From Arcobacteraceae bacterium (GTDB lineage Bacteria > Campylobacterota > Campylobacteria > Campylobacterales > Arcobacteraceae), in assembly GCA_023138835.1 (NCBI GenBank), contig JAGLOP010000002.1, positions 1-64,000 on the forward strand: a stretch of 64,000 nt of DNA, given 5' to 3'. The notes below the pieces were generated by a model. It did no database searches, was not told where the DNA came from, and saw nothing but the letters and a program-made list of their open reading frames with translations. This document shows positions 46,514 to 55,510 of the stretch, piece after piece. Both the position numbers and the translations under genes were made by a program. Position 1 is the stretch's first letter; each line of letters opens with the position of its first letter.

Positions 46514-47818
46514 TTACTGTTTACCTTTTAAAATAACAGTAGTAGAATTGTCTTTAGTTAAATACTTTTTAGCAACTTCTACAATATCTTTAATCTTTAA
46601 GCTCTCAATATCCTTTTCATAGCTCATTAAAGGCTCAATATTTCCTCTAATCAAATAACTGCCGTAAAGATTGGCAACACTCGTGCTGCTTTCTAGTGAA
46701 AATATAAAATCAGATTCTGTATTTATTTTTATCTTATCAAGTTCCGCTTGTGACACATCACCATTTTTTATTTTTTCAATCTCTTTTAAAATCTCTTTTT
46801 CAACATCAACAGCTTCTATTTGGGGATTACAAACTGCTAAAAATAAAAATACACCAGGATCTTTAAGCTCCATATTGTAAGCATAAACTGTATTTACCAT
46901 TTGTTTGTTATCAATTAAAAGTTCATTTAATCTACTGCTTTTACCACTGCTTAAAAGCTCACTAAGTGCTGACATAGCAACTTGGTCTTTGTGATTAAAA
47001 TCTGGAATATGAAAAGTTATTGCTAGCATTTGAACCTGAGAGTCTTTATGGATAATTATTCTTTTTGCTCCATCTTGTTTTGGTTCAACTGTATGAAGTT
47101 TTACAGGCATATCCTTGGTGTTTTTAATATTTTTAAAATATTTTTCAGTCTCTTTAAATACGGTATCTTTATCAATATCCCCGGTTATTAAAACTATTGC
47201 ATTTTTTGGTTGATAATAAGTGCTATGGAAATCTTTTATATCTTCAATCGACCAGTTTTGAATATCATTCATAAATCCAATCGGTGTCCAATGGTAAGGG
47301 TGGTATGTGAAAGTGTTGTTAAATAGTTTAAAGTAAAGATATCCCATGGGTGAGTTATCTGTTCTCCATCTTCTCTCCTCTGCTACTACATCACGTTCTG
47401 GTTGAAATTCTTCATCTTTTAAAGTTAAGTTTTCCATTAAATCTGCAAATAGCTTTAAAGATTTTGGCATATTTTTTGTGCTTGATTTGATAAAATAATG
47501 TGTATAATCAAAACTTGTAGATGCATTATTAACACCACCAAATCCCTTAACTATCTCATCAAATTCACCTGCTTTAAGATTTTTTGTTGATTTAAAGTTT
47601 AAGTGTTCAAGCATGTGTGCTATACCACTTTTTCCCATCTTCTCATCACGACTTCCAACATCATAAAAAATATCTGTTGAGATTACATTTGTTCCATTTT
47701 TAAGTGGAATTGCTACTATTTTTAGACCGTTGTCTAAAGTCTTTTCATAATACTTTGGTAGGCTGTTAGTTGCCATTAATACTCCTATTGTTAAAAAAAA
47801 TGCTAATATAATTCTCAT
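46514..47818 (-). CDS. M16-family zinc peptidase, secreted
   Basis: 434 residues. Signal peptide at about 1-16. Inverted zinc motif HMLEH near 68-72 and the downstream Glu in VAEERRW, so catalytically intact. Single M16A plus M16C units as in PqqL/MPP-like peptidases of Campylobacterota. Its start touches the pyrD stop. Substrate unknown. Confidence 0.88.
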   Translation of the reverse strand: MRIILAFFLTIGVLMATNSLPKYYEKTLDNGLKIVAIPLKNGTNVISTDIFYDVGSRDEKMGKSGIAHMLEHLNFKSTKNLKAGEFDEIVKGFGGVNNASTSFDYTHYFIKSSTKNMPKSLKLFADLMENLTLKDEEFQPERDVVAEERRWRTDNSPMGYLYFKLFNNTFTYHPYHWTPIGFMNDIQNWSIEDIKDFHSTYYQPKNAIVLITGDIDKDTVFKETEKYFKNIKNTKDMPVKLHTVEPKQDGAKRIIIHKDSQVQMLAITFHIPDFNHKDQVAMSALSELLSSGKSSRLNELLIDNKQMVNTVYAYNMELKDPGVFLFLAVCNPQIEAVDVEKEILKEIEKIKNGDVSQAELDKIKINTESDFIFSLESSTSVANLYGSYLIRGNIEPLMSYEKDIESLKIKDIVEVAKKYLTKDNSTTVILKGKQ

Positions 47819-48876
47819 TATTTAAAGTCTGCTCCAATTGCTTGACTTATATGAGTATATCCATCTGCTTTAAGTAATTCAATTAATCCCTCATTGATAT
47901 TCTTACACATACTTGGACCTTTGAAAATAAATCCTGAAAGTATTTGTATTAAACTCGCCCCAGCTTTAATTCGTCTATATGCATCTGCGGCATCACTAAT
48001 TCCACCAACACTTATCAAAGTTGTTTTATCATGCAGTTCTCGCCCAATCTCTTTGAATAAATCATAAGCCTTATCACTCAATACGGCACCGCTGATTCCA
48101 CCGAAATCTTTTGGATTTGGTAAAAGTGAATAGTCTTGTGTAGTATTTGAAGCGATTATACCATCAGCACCGCTGTCAATTGCAGTTTGGCAAAGTGTAA
48201 TTGCAGTTTCACTAGACATATCAGGAGCAATTTTTAATAAAATTGGTTTATCTGTAATGCTTTTCGCTAATCCAAAAATTGATTTAATAAATTCTTCATT
48301 TTGTAAATCTCTTAAATTTGGTGTATTTGGACTAGAAATATTTACAGCTAAATAATCACTAATATTTGCAAACCCTCTTATTAAAGTTTCATAGTCATTT
48401 ATAGCGTCTTTTTCGCTTGTTAGTTTATTCTTACCAATACTAGCTCCAATCGGGATAGAAAATGGATATACTTTTTTTAAGTTTCCAATTACCTCGTGAG
48501 CACCGTGATTATTAAATCCCATTGCATTTTGGATTGATTCTTGTTGGGGAAATCTGAAAAGTCTGGGTTTAGGATTACCTGCTTGAGGTTTTGGTGTCAT
48601 AGTTCCTATTTCTGTATATCCAAATCCCATAGCCGGCATAGCTTTTATCATGGTTGCATTTTTATCAAATCCGGCACCAAGCCCAATTGGATTTTGGAAT
48701 TTAACACCGAATACTTCTTGAGTCAGCATCTCATGATTTATAAAGTTTCTTTCAACCATGTAGTTATTTATCATTCTACAATATGGTAAAGCTTTTAAAC
48801 CATATTCTGCAATAGTATGAGCAGTTTCCGGCTCAAAATTAAACATTATTTTTTTTATAGTTTCGTAATTAAACAT
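47818..48876 (-). CDS. pyrD: Dihydroorotate dehydrogenase (quinone), class 2
   Basis: 352 residues. FMN-binding GLGAGFDKNATMIKAMP, catalytic VNISSPNTPNLRDLQ (Ser base of class 2), and ISVGGISDAADAYRRIKAGA. The N-terminal helix pair binds membrane and quinone. Reduces quinone in pyrimidine synthesis. 12 bases downstream of msbA. Confidence 0.96.
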   Translation of the reverse strand: MFNYETIKKIMFNFEPETAHTIAEYGLKALPYCRMINNYMVERNFINHEMLTQEVFGVKFQNPIGLGAGFDKNATMIKAMPAMGFGYTEIGTMTPKPQAGNPKPRLFRFPQQESIQNAMGFNNHGAHEVIGNLKKVYPFSIPIGASIGKNKLTSEKDAINDYETLIRGFANISDYLAVNISSPNTPNLRDLQNEEFIKSIFGLAKSITDKPILLKIAPDMSSETAITLCQTAIDSGADGIIASNTTQDYSLLPNPKDFGGISGAVLSDKAYDLFKEIGRELHDKTTLISVGGISDAADAYRRIKAGASLIQILSGFIFKGPSMCKNINEGLIELLKADGYTHISQAIGADFK

Positions 48877-48888
48877 TGATTTCCTTTT

Positions 48889-50598
48889 TTAAATATTCGC
48901 TAAATTATATAGCCGTTGATATTCAGTACAACTTTCAAGAAGCTCTTCTTGTTTCCCTTGGCAGATTATCTCTCCATCTTTAAATACAGCAATAATATTG
49001 GCATTTTTAATAGTACTTAATCTGTGAGCAATTACAAATGTAATTTTATCTTTTGAGACTTCTTCCAAAACTTCTGTAATGATTGATTCACTTTCATTAT
49101 CAAGTGCTGATGTTGCCTCATCTAAAATTAAAATTTGTGGATTTTTGTACAATGCTCTTGCTATTGCTATTCGTTGTCTCTGACCACCACTTAGATTTGT
49201 TCCAAACTCATCTAAAATTGTATTTATTCCATCTTCAAGTGCTAATACGAAATCATACGCATGAGCTTGCTTTAAAGCATCTATTACTTTTGTTTCATTA
49301 AACTTTTGCCCGTAAGCCACATTTTGTGCAATTGTATCATTAAAAATATAAACTCTTTGAGTTACTATTGAGATATTATTCCGTAAGCTGTCTAATGATA
49401 AATCTTTAATATCCTGACCATCAATTGTAATTTGCCCGACAGTTGTATCATAAAATCTAACAAGAGTGTTTATTAAAGAACTTTTACCGCCGCCGCTGTC
49501 TCCAACTAAAGCAATTGTCTGCCCCTTTGAAACCTCTAAAGTAATGCTGTTTAAAGCTTTCTTTTCATTGAATACTAAACTGACATCCTTAAATATTATT
49601 TTATTGATTTGATCAGATAATTTTTTAGTACCGGATATAATATCTGGTTTTAAAGCAAAAAGTTCATTGATTCTTTCATTTGCTGCTAGGGCATCTTGCA
49701 TTTGATTGTAAAGGCTTGATATTCTTTTAATAGGAGTATAAAGCATAAAAAGTGCGGTTAAAAATGAGAAAAAAGAACCAACTGAAAGCTTGTCATCTAT
49801 TACATATTGTCCACCAATAGTAATAACAGTAGCAACCGCAACTGCTCCTAAAATCTCCATAATAGGGGATACCATTTCATTTGTTTTAACTGCTTTTATA
49901 TTAATATTGAAAAACTCTTGATTGTGTTCTTTAAATTTTGCAGTTTCAAGTTCTACTGCTGTTGAAGCCTTTATAATCTCTATGTTATTAAATGATTCAC
50001 TTAAATGTGCTGTAATATCTGAATTTTTTTCTTGTGAACGAAAAGAAAGTTTTTTCATCTTTTTTGCAAGAAGTATCAAAGGATAAACAGCAATCGGCAT
50101 CACTACTAGACCATAAAAAGCTAATTCTGCACTTTGATAAATAACCAATCCAATAAGTGCAACAATTGTTAAAGCTTCTTGGATTAAAGATGCAATTTGA
50201 TTTGACACAGCAGCTTGGATACGATTTATATCATTTGTAATTCTACTTATTAAATCTCCGCCATGCCGTGAATTAAAAAATGCCAAGTCCATATTCAAAA
50301 TATGATTAAAAAGTTTATCTCGTACTTTTCTAATAATATCCTGCCCAATAAATGAGATGTAATAAGCTTGGATATATCTTCCAAAACCTTTAGCTGAGTA
50401 AAGTGCAACCACCATCCAAGGCAAAAGTGCTAACATTTCTTGATCTTTATTTATGAAAATATCATCAAGTAACGGTTTCATAATATAAGCAGTTCCGCTA
50501 GTTCCGCCGGCAACCAATATAATACCGATAAATGCTAAGATAAATTTGGGAATATAGTCTTTATAGTATGGAATATATTGTTTTAAAAATTCTTTCAA
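48889..50598 (-). CDS. msbA: Lipid A export-type ABC transporter (MsbA-like)
   Basis: 569 residues. Six-helix exporter domain about 1-310, ATPase about 330-569 with Walker A GDSGGGKSS, LSGGQRQRIAIARAL and LILDEATSALD. Fused half-transporter, MsbA-type. It sits immediately downstream of a broken murJ 3' end, so before the island arrived it probably followed murJ directly. MsbA assignment from family layout; other lipid/drug substrates possible. Confidence 0.85.
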   Translation of the reverse strand: MKEFLKQYIPYYKDYIPKFILAFIGIILVAGGTSGTAYIMKPLLDDIFINKDQEMLALLPWMVVALYSAKGFGRYIQAYYISFIGQDIIRKVRDKLFNHILNMDLAFFNSRHGGDLISRITNDINRIQAAVSNQIASLIQEALTIVALIGLVIYQSAELAFYGLVVMPIAVYPLILLAKKMKKLSFRSQEKNSDITAHLSESFNNIEIIKASTAVELETAKFKEHNQEFFNINIKAVKTNEMVSPIMEILGAVAVATVITIGGQYVIDDKLSVGSFFSFLTALFMLYTPIKRISSLYNQMQDALAANERINELFALKPDIISGTKKLSDQINKIIFKDVSLVFNEKKALNSITLEVSKGQTIALVGDSGGGKSSLINTLVRFYDTTVGQITIDGQDIKDLSLDSLRNNISIVTQRVYIFNDTIAQNVAYGQKFNETKVIDALKQAHAYDFVLALEDGINTILDEFGTNLSGGQRQRIAIARALYKNPQILILDEATSALDNESESIITEVLEEVSKDKITFVIAHRLSTIKNANIIAVFKDGEIICQGKQEELLESCTEYQRLYNLANI

Positions 50599-50611
50599 GT
50601 AAAAGCAGCCT

Positions 50612-50679
50612 TTAATATTTTTGTTTTATAATGTTTAAAATTTTATTATATCCAAACTCTTTTAAAGTCAAGTGAAGCA
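50612..50679 (-). pseudogene. murJ 3'-end remnant at the island's msbA side
   Basis: In the murJ frame this reads HLTLKEFGYNKILNIIKQKY and stop, against HLTLKEFGYNKVLKILKNKF in the intact gene at 55.5 kb. The first 34 bases of the shared stretch are identical and the last 34 have diverged. Upstream of it the sequence no longer matches murJ. I read it as the original chromosomal murJ terminus, cut off by insertion of the island. Confidence 0.8.
50646..50679 (-). repeat. 34-bp direct repeat, msbA-side copy
   Basis: Identical over 34 bases to 55544-55577, same orientation, starting TTATATCCAAACTC on the plus strand. It lies inside murJ coding sequence (codons for HLTLKEFGYN). Possible attachment core or recombination site of the island. 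Confidence 0.9.
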
Positions 50680-50693
50680 AGCTAAATGTGATA

Positions 50694-50699
50694 ATTTTA
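50694..50699 (-). promoter_or_regulatory. Candidate promoter for msbA just inside the island
   Basis: Minus strand TGTTAAAAT (TG-n-TAAAAT) between the ORF6N terminator and the murJ remnant. If the island split a murJ-msbA operon, a new promoter would be needed, and this is the best candidate. Motif only. Confidence 0.35.
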
Positions 50700-50719
50700 A
50701 CAGCTTGTAGGCTTAGTAG

Positions 50720-50754
50720 AAAAATCGCAAGTTATAATTTGTGACTTACAACTT
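50720..50754 (-). terminator. Intrinsic terminator after the ORF6N gene
   Basis: On the minus strand, AAGTTGTAA / TTATAACTT (one G-U pair, 9 bp, 8-base loop; plus coordinates 50746-50754 and 50729-50737), then GCGA and a T run (50720-50724). Ends transcription of the island toward msbA. Confidence 0.6.
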
Positions 50755-50760
50755 AGGAAA

Positions 50761-51294
50761 TTATCTTTTTTTGTTATCATTAATAAAACCAATTTTTCTA
50801 GTATTATTTTTTGCTTCATTTTGTATGTTTTGCATATTTGAAACTACTTGAACTACTTTATTTAATAATTCTTTTGTATCTTTATTATCTACTTCTACTG
50901 CTTCAAGTCTTTTTATTATATCAAAGTATGGTACCGCTTGATTTTTTAATCTGACAAATGTTCTCATTATAGATATATTAACTTCTGTTGCTATTTTACT
51001 CTTTAGTATTGTGGCTAACATATAGACACCTTGCTCAGTAAATACTTTTACTTTTGATGGATTGAACTTTAAACTTTGCAGGTTATCGCATTTTGCGATA
51101 AGCTCATTTTTTTCATCTTCTTGTAGTTCAAACATAAAATCACTCGGAAATTTCTCCATATTTCTTTTTACTTGTTCATTTAATCTTCTTGTTTCCACGG
51201 CATAAAGTTCTGCTAAATCTTTATCTATCATCACTTGTTGATTTCTAATAGTGTATATCTTACCTTGTATTTGTTCTTGTCTTGCTATATCCAT
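50761..51294 (-). CDS. ORF6N-domain protein
   Basis: 177 residues. ORF6N DNA-binding domain at about 8-95: GKIYTIRNQQVMIDKDLAEL, ETRRLNEQVKRN, FPSDFMFEL, VFTEQGVYMLATILKSKIA. The C-terminal third is coiled-coil-like and Asn/Lys-rich. ORF6N proteins occur in phages and genomic islands, often as antirepressor-type or accessory regulators. It has its own extended -10 and its own terminator, separate from the LRR gene. Role in the cassette unknown. Confidence 0.85.
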   Translation of the reverse strand: MDIARQEQIQGKIYTIRNQQVMIDKDLAELYAVETRRLNEQVKRNMEKFPSDFMFELQEDEKNELIAKCDNLQSLKFNPSKVKVFTEQGVYMLATILKSKIATEVNISIMRTFVRLKNQAVPYFDIIKRLEAVEVDNKDTKELLNKVVQVVSNMQNIQNEAKNNTRKIGFINDNKKR

Positions 51295-51322
51295 CTTTAT
51301 CTACCTTTTGATAATTTTACAT

Positions 51323-51328
51323 ATCATA
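51323..51328 (-). promoter_or_regulatory. Extended -10 of the ORF6N gene
   Basis: Minus strand TGCTATGAT, 29 bases before the ATG. Nearly the same box as at the LRR gene (TGCTATAAT). Confidence 0.45.
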
Positions 51329-51387
51329 GCATTAAAATTTTGGTTTATTAAAAAATATGTCAATTTGTAATGTTATTTTCATTAATA

Positions 51388-54300
51388 TTAAAATGGCATT
51401 TCATCACAATATTGCCAATTATGAACACTACATCCATTTGCTTTTAATTGTTCTAACCATTTTTCCTGCTTAGATGTTAAATTAAGATTAGGATTATTAT
51501 TAAGAACTAAATAATGAAGATTAGTTAAATTGCATATTTCATTTGGTAATTCAGTTAGCTGATTATCATTAAGAACAAGGTATTCTAAATTAACAAGTTT
51601 TCCTATTCCAGAAGGAAGTGTTTTTAATTTATTATTTGATAAATCAAGATGAGTTAAACACATTAAATCTTTTATTTCATCTGGAATACTATTTAATTCA
51701 TTATTTATGATATCTAATGTTGTTAAATTAATAAGTCCAGATATTTCTTTTGGTAATTTAGTTAATTTATTTCTATCAAGAGTAAGTTCTGTTAAATTTA
51801 TTAATTTACCTATTTCTTTTTGTAATTCAATTAAATCATTATTCCCAATATTAAGTTTTTTTAAGTTTTTTAATATATTAATTTCTGGTGTAATAGCTGA
51901 CAGATTGTTATTGTCAATATAAAGTTCTGTTAAACTTAATAATTTATCTTTATCTCGTGGTAAACCAAGCCATAATCCACCATCATCAAGTTCATCAATT
52001 TCTAACCATTCAAAATCCGAAATATTATTTTCATCAGCCCATTTCCAAAGCTTCTCAATCAAATTATCATTAGTTAAATTAATTATATCTTTATTTATAA
52101 AGTTTTTTATTTTACTAACAATACTTTTTGTCTTTTCTTTGGTTGTATTTATATAATTTGATTCCAATATATTATCTTTAACTAATTTAGTAATTTCAGA
52201 AGCTGATATTGCTTTATTAAATTGTTCTATTGCATCTATTAAATTTGATGTTTCAAAATGTATATTATATGGATGAACACCAACTTGTTCAGTTATAACT
52301 ATTGCATTTTGTGCCGAAATAAGAATATTGGATGTTTCTTCATCTAATGTAATTGAATCTGTAAGTATAACTTTTTTCATAAGTTCAATTTTTTCTATTC
52401 TATATTTATATTCTTGGTTATATCTATATTCAATATATTTTATAATATTTTCTTCTTCTTTCTCTTTTAAAATTGTTATTGTTTGATAAAACTTCTTTTC
52501 TGCAATTTTAAGATTCTTTTCTGCAATTATTATTGATTTATTCATAATAACTTTGATTGCCTCATCAATAGCTTTTGTTTCTTCTTTTAATAAACTCATT
52601 AATTTAAGTTTATCAACTAATTTAGTTATGGTAATTGAACCTAATACAGCACCAACTGCTCCACCAACTACGGCAGCAGCTGGCATCCAAATCATTCCAC
52701 CTAACATAAATAATTGTGAACCAGTTAATCCACCTACAATTCTTGCTGTACTCTCTTCAACTGTTTTTCCTATAGCATTTTCAATATCTATTTTATTTTG
52801 TAATACTGAAAAAATATTTTTACCTGATACAATAGCTATTGTAATTAATGGAATTTCATAATCAATTATTTCACTTGCACTTTCTAAATTATCAATTGTT
52901 AATTGGGTAATTTCATCATTTCTTACACCTTCGATAGGAAATACTTTATCGTTATTAATAAAAAATTTACCTAATTCTTCATTAACTAAAACAGGAATAT
53001 CTGGATATTTTTCAAAGTGTGTATTTACAAGAGATTCACTCTCTCCACATTTAACTTGAAAAGGTTCATTATTAACTAATAAATCATATCCTGGCTGATT
53101 TGATAATTCTGGAAACTCTACTTCATAGCCTTGTGATTGTAGTTGTTGCGCGACTAGTCGCTCTGCAACATATCCTTTTAATTGACTAATATTTCCTATA
53201 CTTTCAATATCTATTCTTTCTGAAAAATATGCGAAACTGAACATATCTGCTATATCATCTTTTCTAGCAAAATCCACAGATTCAATTACAAGTGGATCAA
53301 TACGACTCATATCGTATATTAAATCACCAATTGTTAAAGAAGTTATTGAAAAATTTGTTTCTTTTGAATATTCATTATATGATTTATTGATAATAGAGTG
53401 AAGTCTATCATGTAATGATGTTTGAACAATTGGCTGATTTAAGAATTCCATCGAACTATCACAAGTTGCTAATGTTGATGATGGAATGCTTGATAAATTA
53501 AAAACTGATTGTTTTTCAAGTGTAATATCTTTTAATCCAAGTATCTTATTTTGCATTACCTCTGTTTTATATTCATTTGCTTCTTTAAAATCTAACATGA
53601 TTTTATTGTAATTATTTATATGTTTTTCACTTGTACATAAATAGTTTTCAGATTTTGCAGATAAAATACTTATTAGTGTAACAATCATTGGGGAAAGACG
53701 ATTTTTTATAGATTCATCAGACCTTTTATTTAATACATAAAGTAGAAATCCCATTACGCTTATTAAAAAAAATGGATTTGCTAATACAGCTATTGCAGAG
53801 GTTAATCCAATATATCCTGAAAAAGGAACTGTAACACCTATTAAACTCGCCATTGAAGCTAAGGCACTTGTTGCAAAAGTGTATGCAGAAAATCCAGCAA
53901 TACTAATAGTTGTGGCAAAAGCAGCACCAAATGTTCCTGTGGCTATTGCTTTCATAACAATATCTTCTGACAGTTCATTAACATTTAATTCATCTTTTAA
54001 TTTTTGTTGCTGTTCATCTGGCATTTTACTAATTGTTTCAAAAATATTTTTAGCAATTTTCTCTTTTTTGTCTTCATTATCTTTATCATTAAATTTTGTT
54101 GATAATTCATCAAATAACTTTTGGAATATATAACTTATCATTTGGTCAAGTGATGTTTCATTAAAAGCTTTATCACTTTTTCTTAAAGCTTCAATAGAGC
54201 AATTTTCTATTTTTATACCAATTTGTTCAAGCGAATACATATTTAAAGTTTTTGGTAATTTAATTTCAAAGTATGATGCTAATTGCATAATCATCATAGT

Positions 54301-54519
54301 TCTTAATTCATTTGTATCAACTTCTTTTAATTCTATTTTTTTATTTTCTAGAATTTGTGCAAATTCATCATTATTTTTTTTATTAATAATTTTATCGTAT
54401 AAATCAAAACCTTTATATTTTATAATATTTGATATTGTTGATTTATCCCACATAGCAATAAAATTTGCTAATATTTCATTATCTGCTGAATAAAGACCTG
54501 ATATAAATTTTGAACGCAT
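51388..54519 (-). CDS. Large membrane / PD-(D/E)XK-like nuclease / leucine-rich-repeat protein
   Basis: 1043 residues. Order: N-terminal helical region about 1-195, with a YaaW/UPF0174-like look and acidic linker; hydrophobic block about 200-265 (two to three membrane helices, GFSAYTFATSALASMASLIG); a PD-(D/E)XK-type core with E453 (GYVAERL), D479 (GYDLLV), Q488 and K490 (FQVKCG); a glycine-zipper hydrophobic segment about 600-635 (AAAVVGGAVGAVLGS); coiled-coil helices about 640-720; seven 23-residue LRRs about 855-1015 (LINLTELTLDRNKLTKLPKE). No known defence family matches as a whole. The combination suggests sensing by LRRs and action by nuclease or membrane disruption; inference. Confidence 0.7.
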   Translation of the reverse strand: MRSKFISGLYSADNEILANFIAMWDKSTISNIIKYKGFDLYDKIINKKNNDEFAQILENKKIELKEVDTNELRTMMIMQLASYFEIKLPKTLNMYSLEQIGIKIENCSIEALRKSDKAFNETSLDQMISYIFQKLFDELSTKFNDKDNEDKKEKIAKNIFETISKMPDEQQQKLKDELNVNELSEDIVMKAIATGTFGAAFATTISIAGFSAYTFATSALASMASLIGVTVPFSGYIGLTSAIAVLANPFFLISVMGFLLYVLNKRSDESIKNRLSPMIVTLISILSAKSENYLCTSEKHINNYNKIMLDFKEANEYKTEVMQNKILGLKDITLEKQSVFNLSSIPSSTLATCDSSMEFLNQPIVQTSLHDRLHSIINKSYNEYSKETNFSITSLTIGDLIYDMSRIDPLVIESVDFARKDDIADMFSFAYFSERIDIESIGNISQLKGYVAERLVAQQLQSQGYEVEFPELSNQPGYDLLVNNEPFQVKCGESESLVNTHFEKYPDIPVLVNEELGKFFINNDKVFPIEGVRNDEITQLTIDNLESASEIIDYEIPLITIAIVSGKNIFSVLQNKIDIENAIGKTVEESTARIVGGLTGSQLFMLGGMIWMPAAAVVGGAVGAVLGSITITKLVDKLKLMSLLKEETKAIDEAIKVIMNKSIIIAEKNLKIAEKKFYQTITILKEKEEENIIKYIEYRYNQEYKYRIEKIELMKKVILTDSITLDEETSNILISAQNAIVITEQVGVHPYNIHFETSNLIDAIEQFNKAISASEITKLVKDNILESNYINTTKEKTKSIVSKIKNFINKDIINLTNDNLIEKLWKWADENNISDFEWLEIDELDDGGLWLGLPRDKDKLLSLTELYIDNNNLSAITPEINILKNLKKLNIGNNDLIELQKEIGKLINLTELTLDRNKLTKLPKEISGLINLTTLDIINNELNSIPDEIKDLMCLTHLDLSNNKLKTLPSGIGKLVNLEYLVLNDNQLTELPNEICNLTNLHYLVLNNNPNLNLTSKQEKWLEQLKANGCSVHNWQYCDEMPF

Positions 54520-54565
54520 TGAGTACCTTTCTGTAATATTAATATACTTTATCTTTTAATATGAA

Positions 54566-54571
54566 ATTATA
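54566..54571 (-). promoter_or_regulatory. Extended -10 of the LRR gene
   Basis: Perfect TGCTATAAT on the minus strand, 47 bases before the ATG, RBS AGAAAGG. It lies in the 76-base gap after the WYL gene, so the WYL protein could act here. Confidence 0.55.
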
Positions 54572-54595
54572 GCATAAGTAAATCACTAAACTAAG

Positions 54596-55510
54596 TTATT
54601 CATTATCTTTCAAATACACCTCAATATTCTCTCTAACTTTAACTTTCAATTCATTTGGTTCTATAACTTTAATATATGGCATATATCTTTGAATAGTTGG
54701 TATTATCTCCATTAAATCAGTTATCATTAATTCTACTTCTATAGAATTATCATCATACTTTTTTATAATTCTTTGTGAAGAAGATATTGGCTTTCTAATA
54801 AAATATCTAGCAACCGTACTATCTATAAATAATTGTATAGTAAGTTCATTGTCTGGTTTATAATAAGCTGTAATTGCATTATCAAAGCTTTTTATTTTAT
54901 CTTCACTATAAGTAAATTCAAGATTTGTTACTTCAATATTTTCAATTGTATTTAGATGAAAAGTTTTAATTTTATTATCTTTTGGCTCATAGATTATTAA
55001 ATACCAATACCCTTCAAGATTAAGTATTTTTAAGGGGTATATTTCTCTTTGCTTATCACTGTAAAAGCATTTTATTATATTCTTTGATTCAATAGCATTT
55101 TTAATTTGAATTATCTCATCCTTAAAAGTATCTATCTTTTCTACTGCTGATTTTTGATAGATACGATTGCTTAACTCCTCTTCAAATTTATGAAAAAGTA
55201 TTTCAGTTTTTTTGAATAAATCTTTATCACTATATTTATCTTTTGACTTAGCTTTTAATATAGAAATGATAGCTAACTCTTCAGCACTAAAAAGTGTTTT
55301 TGTCAAGAAATTATTTTTTGCTTTATAAGTTTTTGATGAATAATCATAATATATTTTACCATTTGAAAATAATGGTATTAAATACTCTTTTAAGTCTGTT
55401 TGGATTATTTTTTTTGTTGTTTTAAATTTGGTTACTAAAGATGGAGTTGATAGTCCATCTCCTTTTGAGAGTTGTGTGATGATATTTGACAGTCTATCAA
55501 TTCTATTCAT
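54596..55510 (-). CDS. WYL-domain transcriptional regulator
   Basis: 304 residues. Helix-turn-helix at about 1-60 (LSTPSLVTKFKTTKKIIQTDL), WYL domain at about 130-200 (the WYL-like GYWYLIIYEP sits after REIYPLKILN) and a WCX C-terminal domain. WYL proteins sense nucleic-acid-like ligands and are strongly linked to defence islands (CRISPR, BREX, CBASS). The start codon overlaps the murJ stop (TAATG), so it is translated from the murJ message. It probably controls the LRR gene promoter downstream. Confidence 0.88.
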   Translation of the reverse strand: MNRIDRLSNIITQLSKGDGLSTPSLVTKFKTTKKIIQTDLKEYLIPLFSNGKIYYDYSSKTYKAKNNFLTKTLFSAEELAIISILKAKSKDKYSDKDLFKKTEILFHKFEEELSNRIYQKSAVEKIDTFKDEIIQIKNAIESKNIIKCFYSDKQREIYPLKILNLEGYWYLIIYEPKDNKIKTFHLNTIENIEVTNLEFTYSEDKIKSFDNAITAYYKPDNELTIQLFIDSTVARYFIRKPISSSQRIIKKYDDNSIEVELMITDLMEIIPTIQRYMPYIKVIEPNELKVKVRENIEVYLKDNE

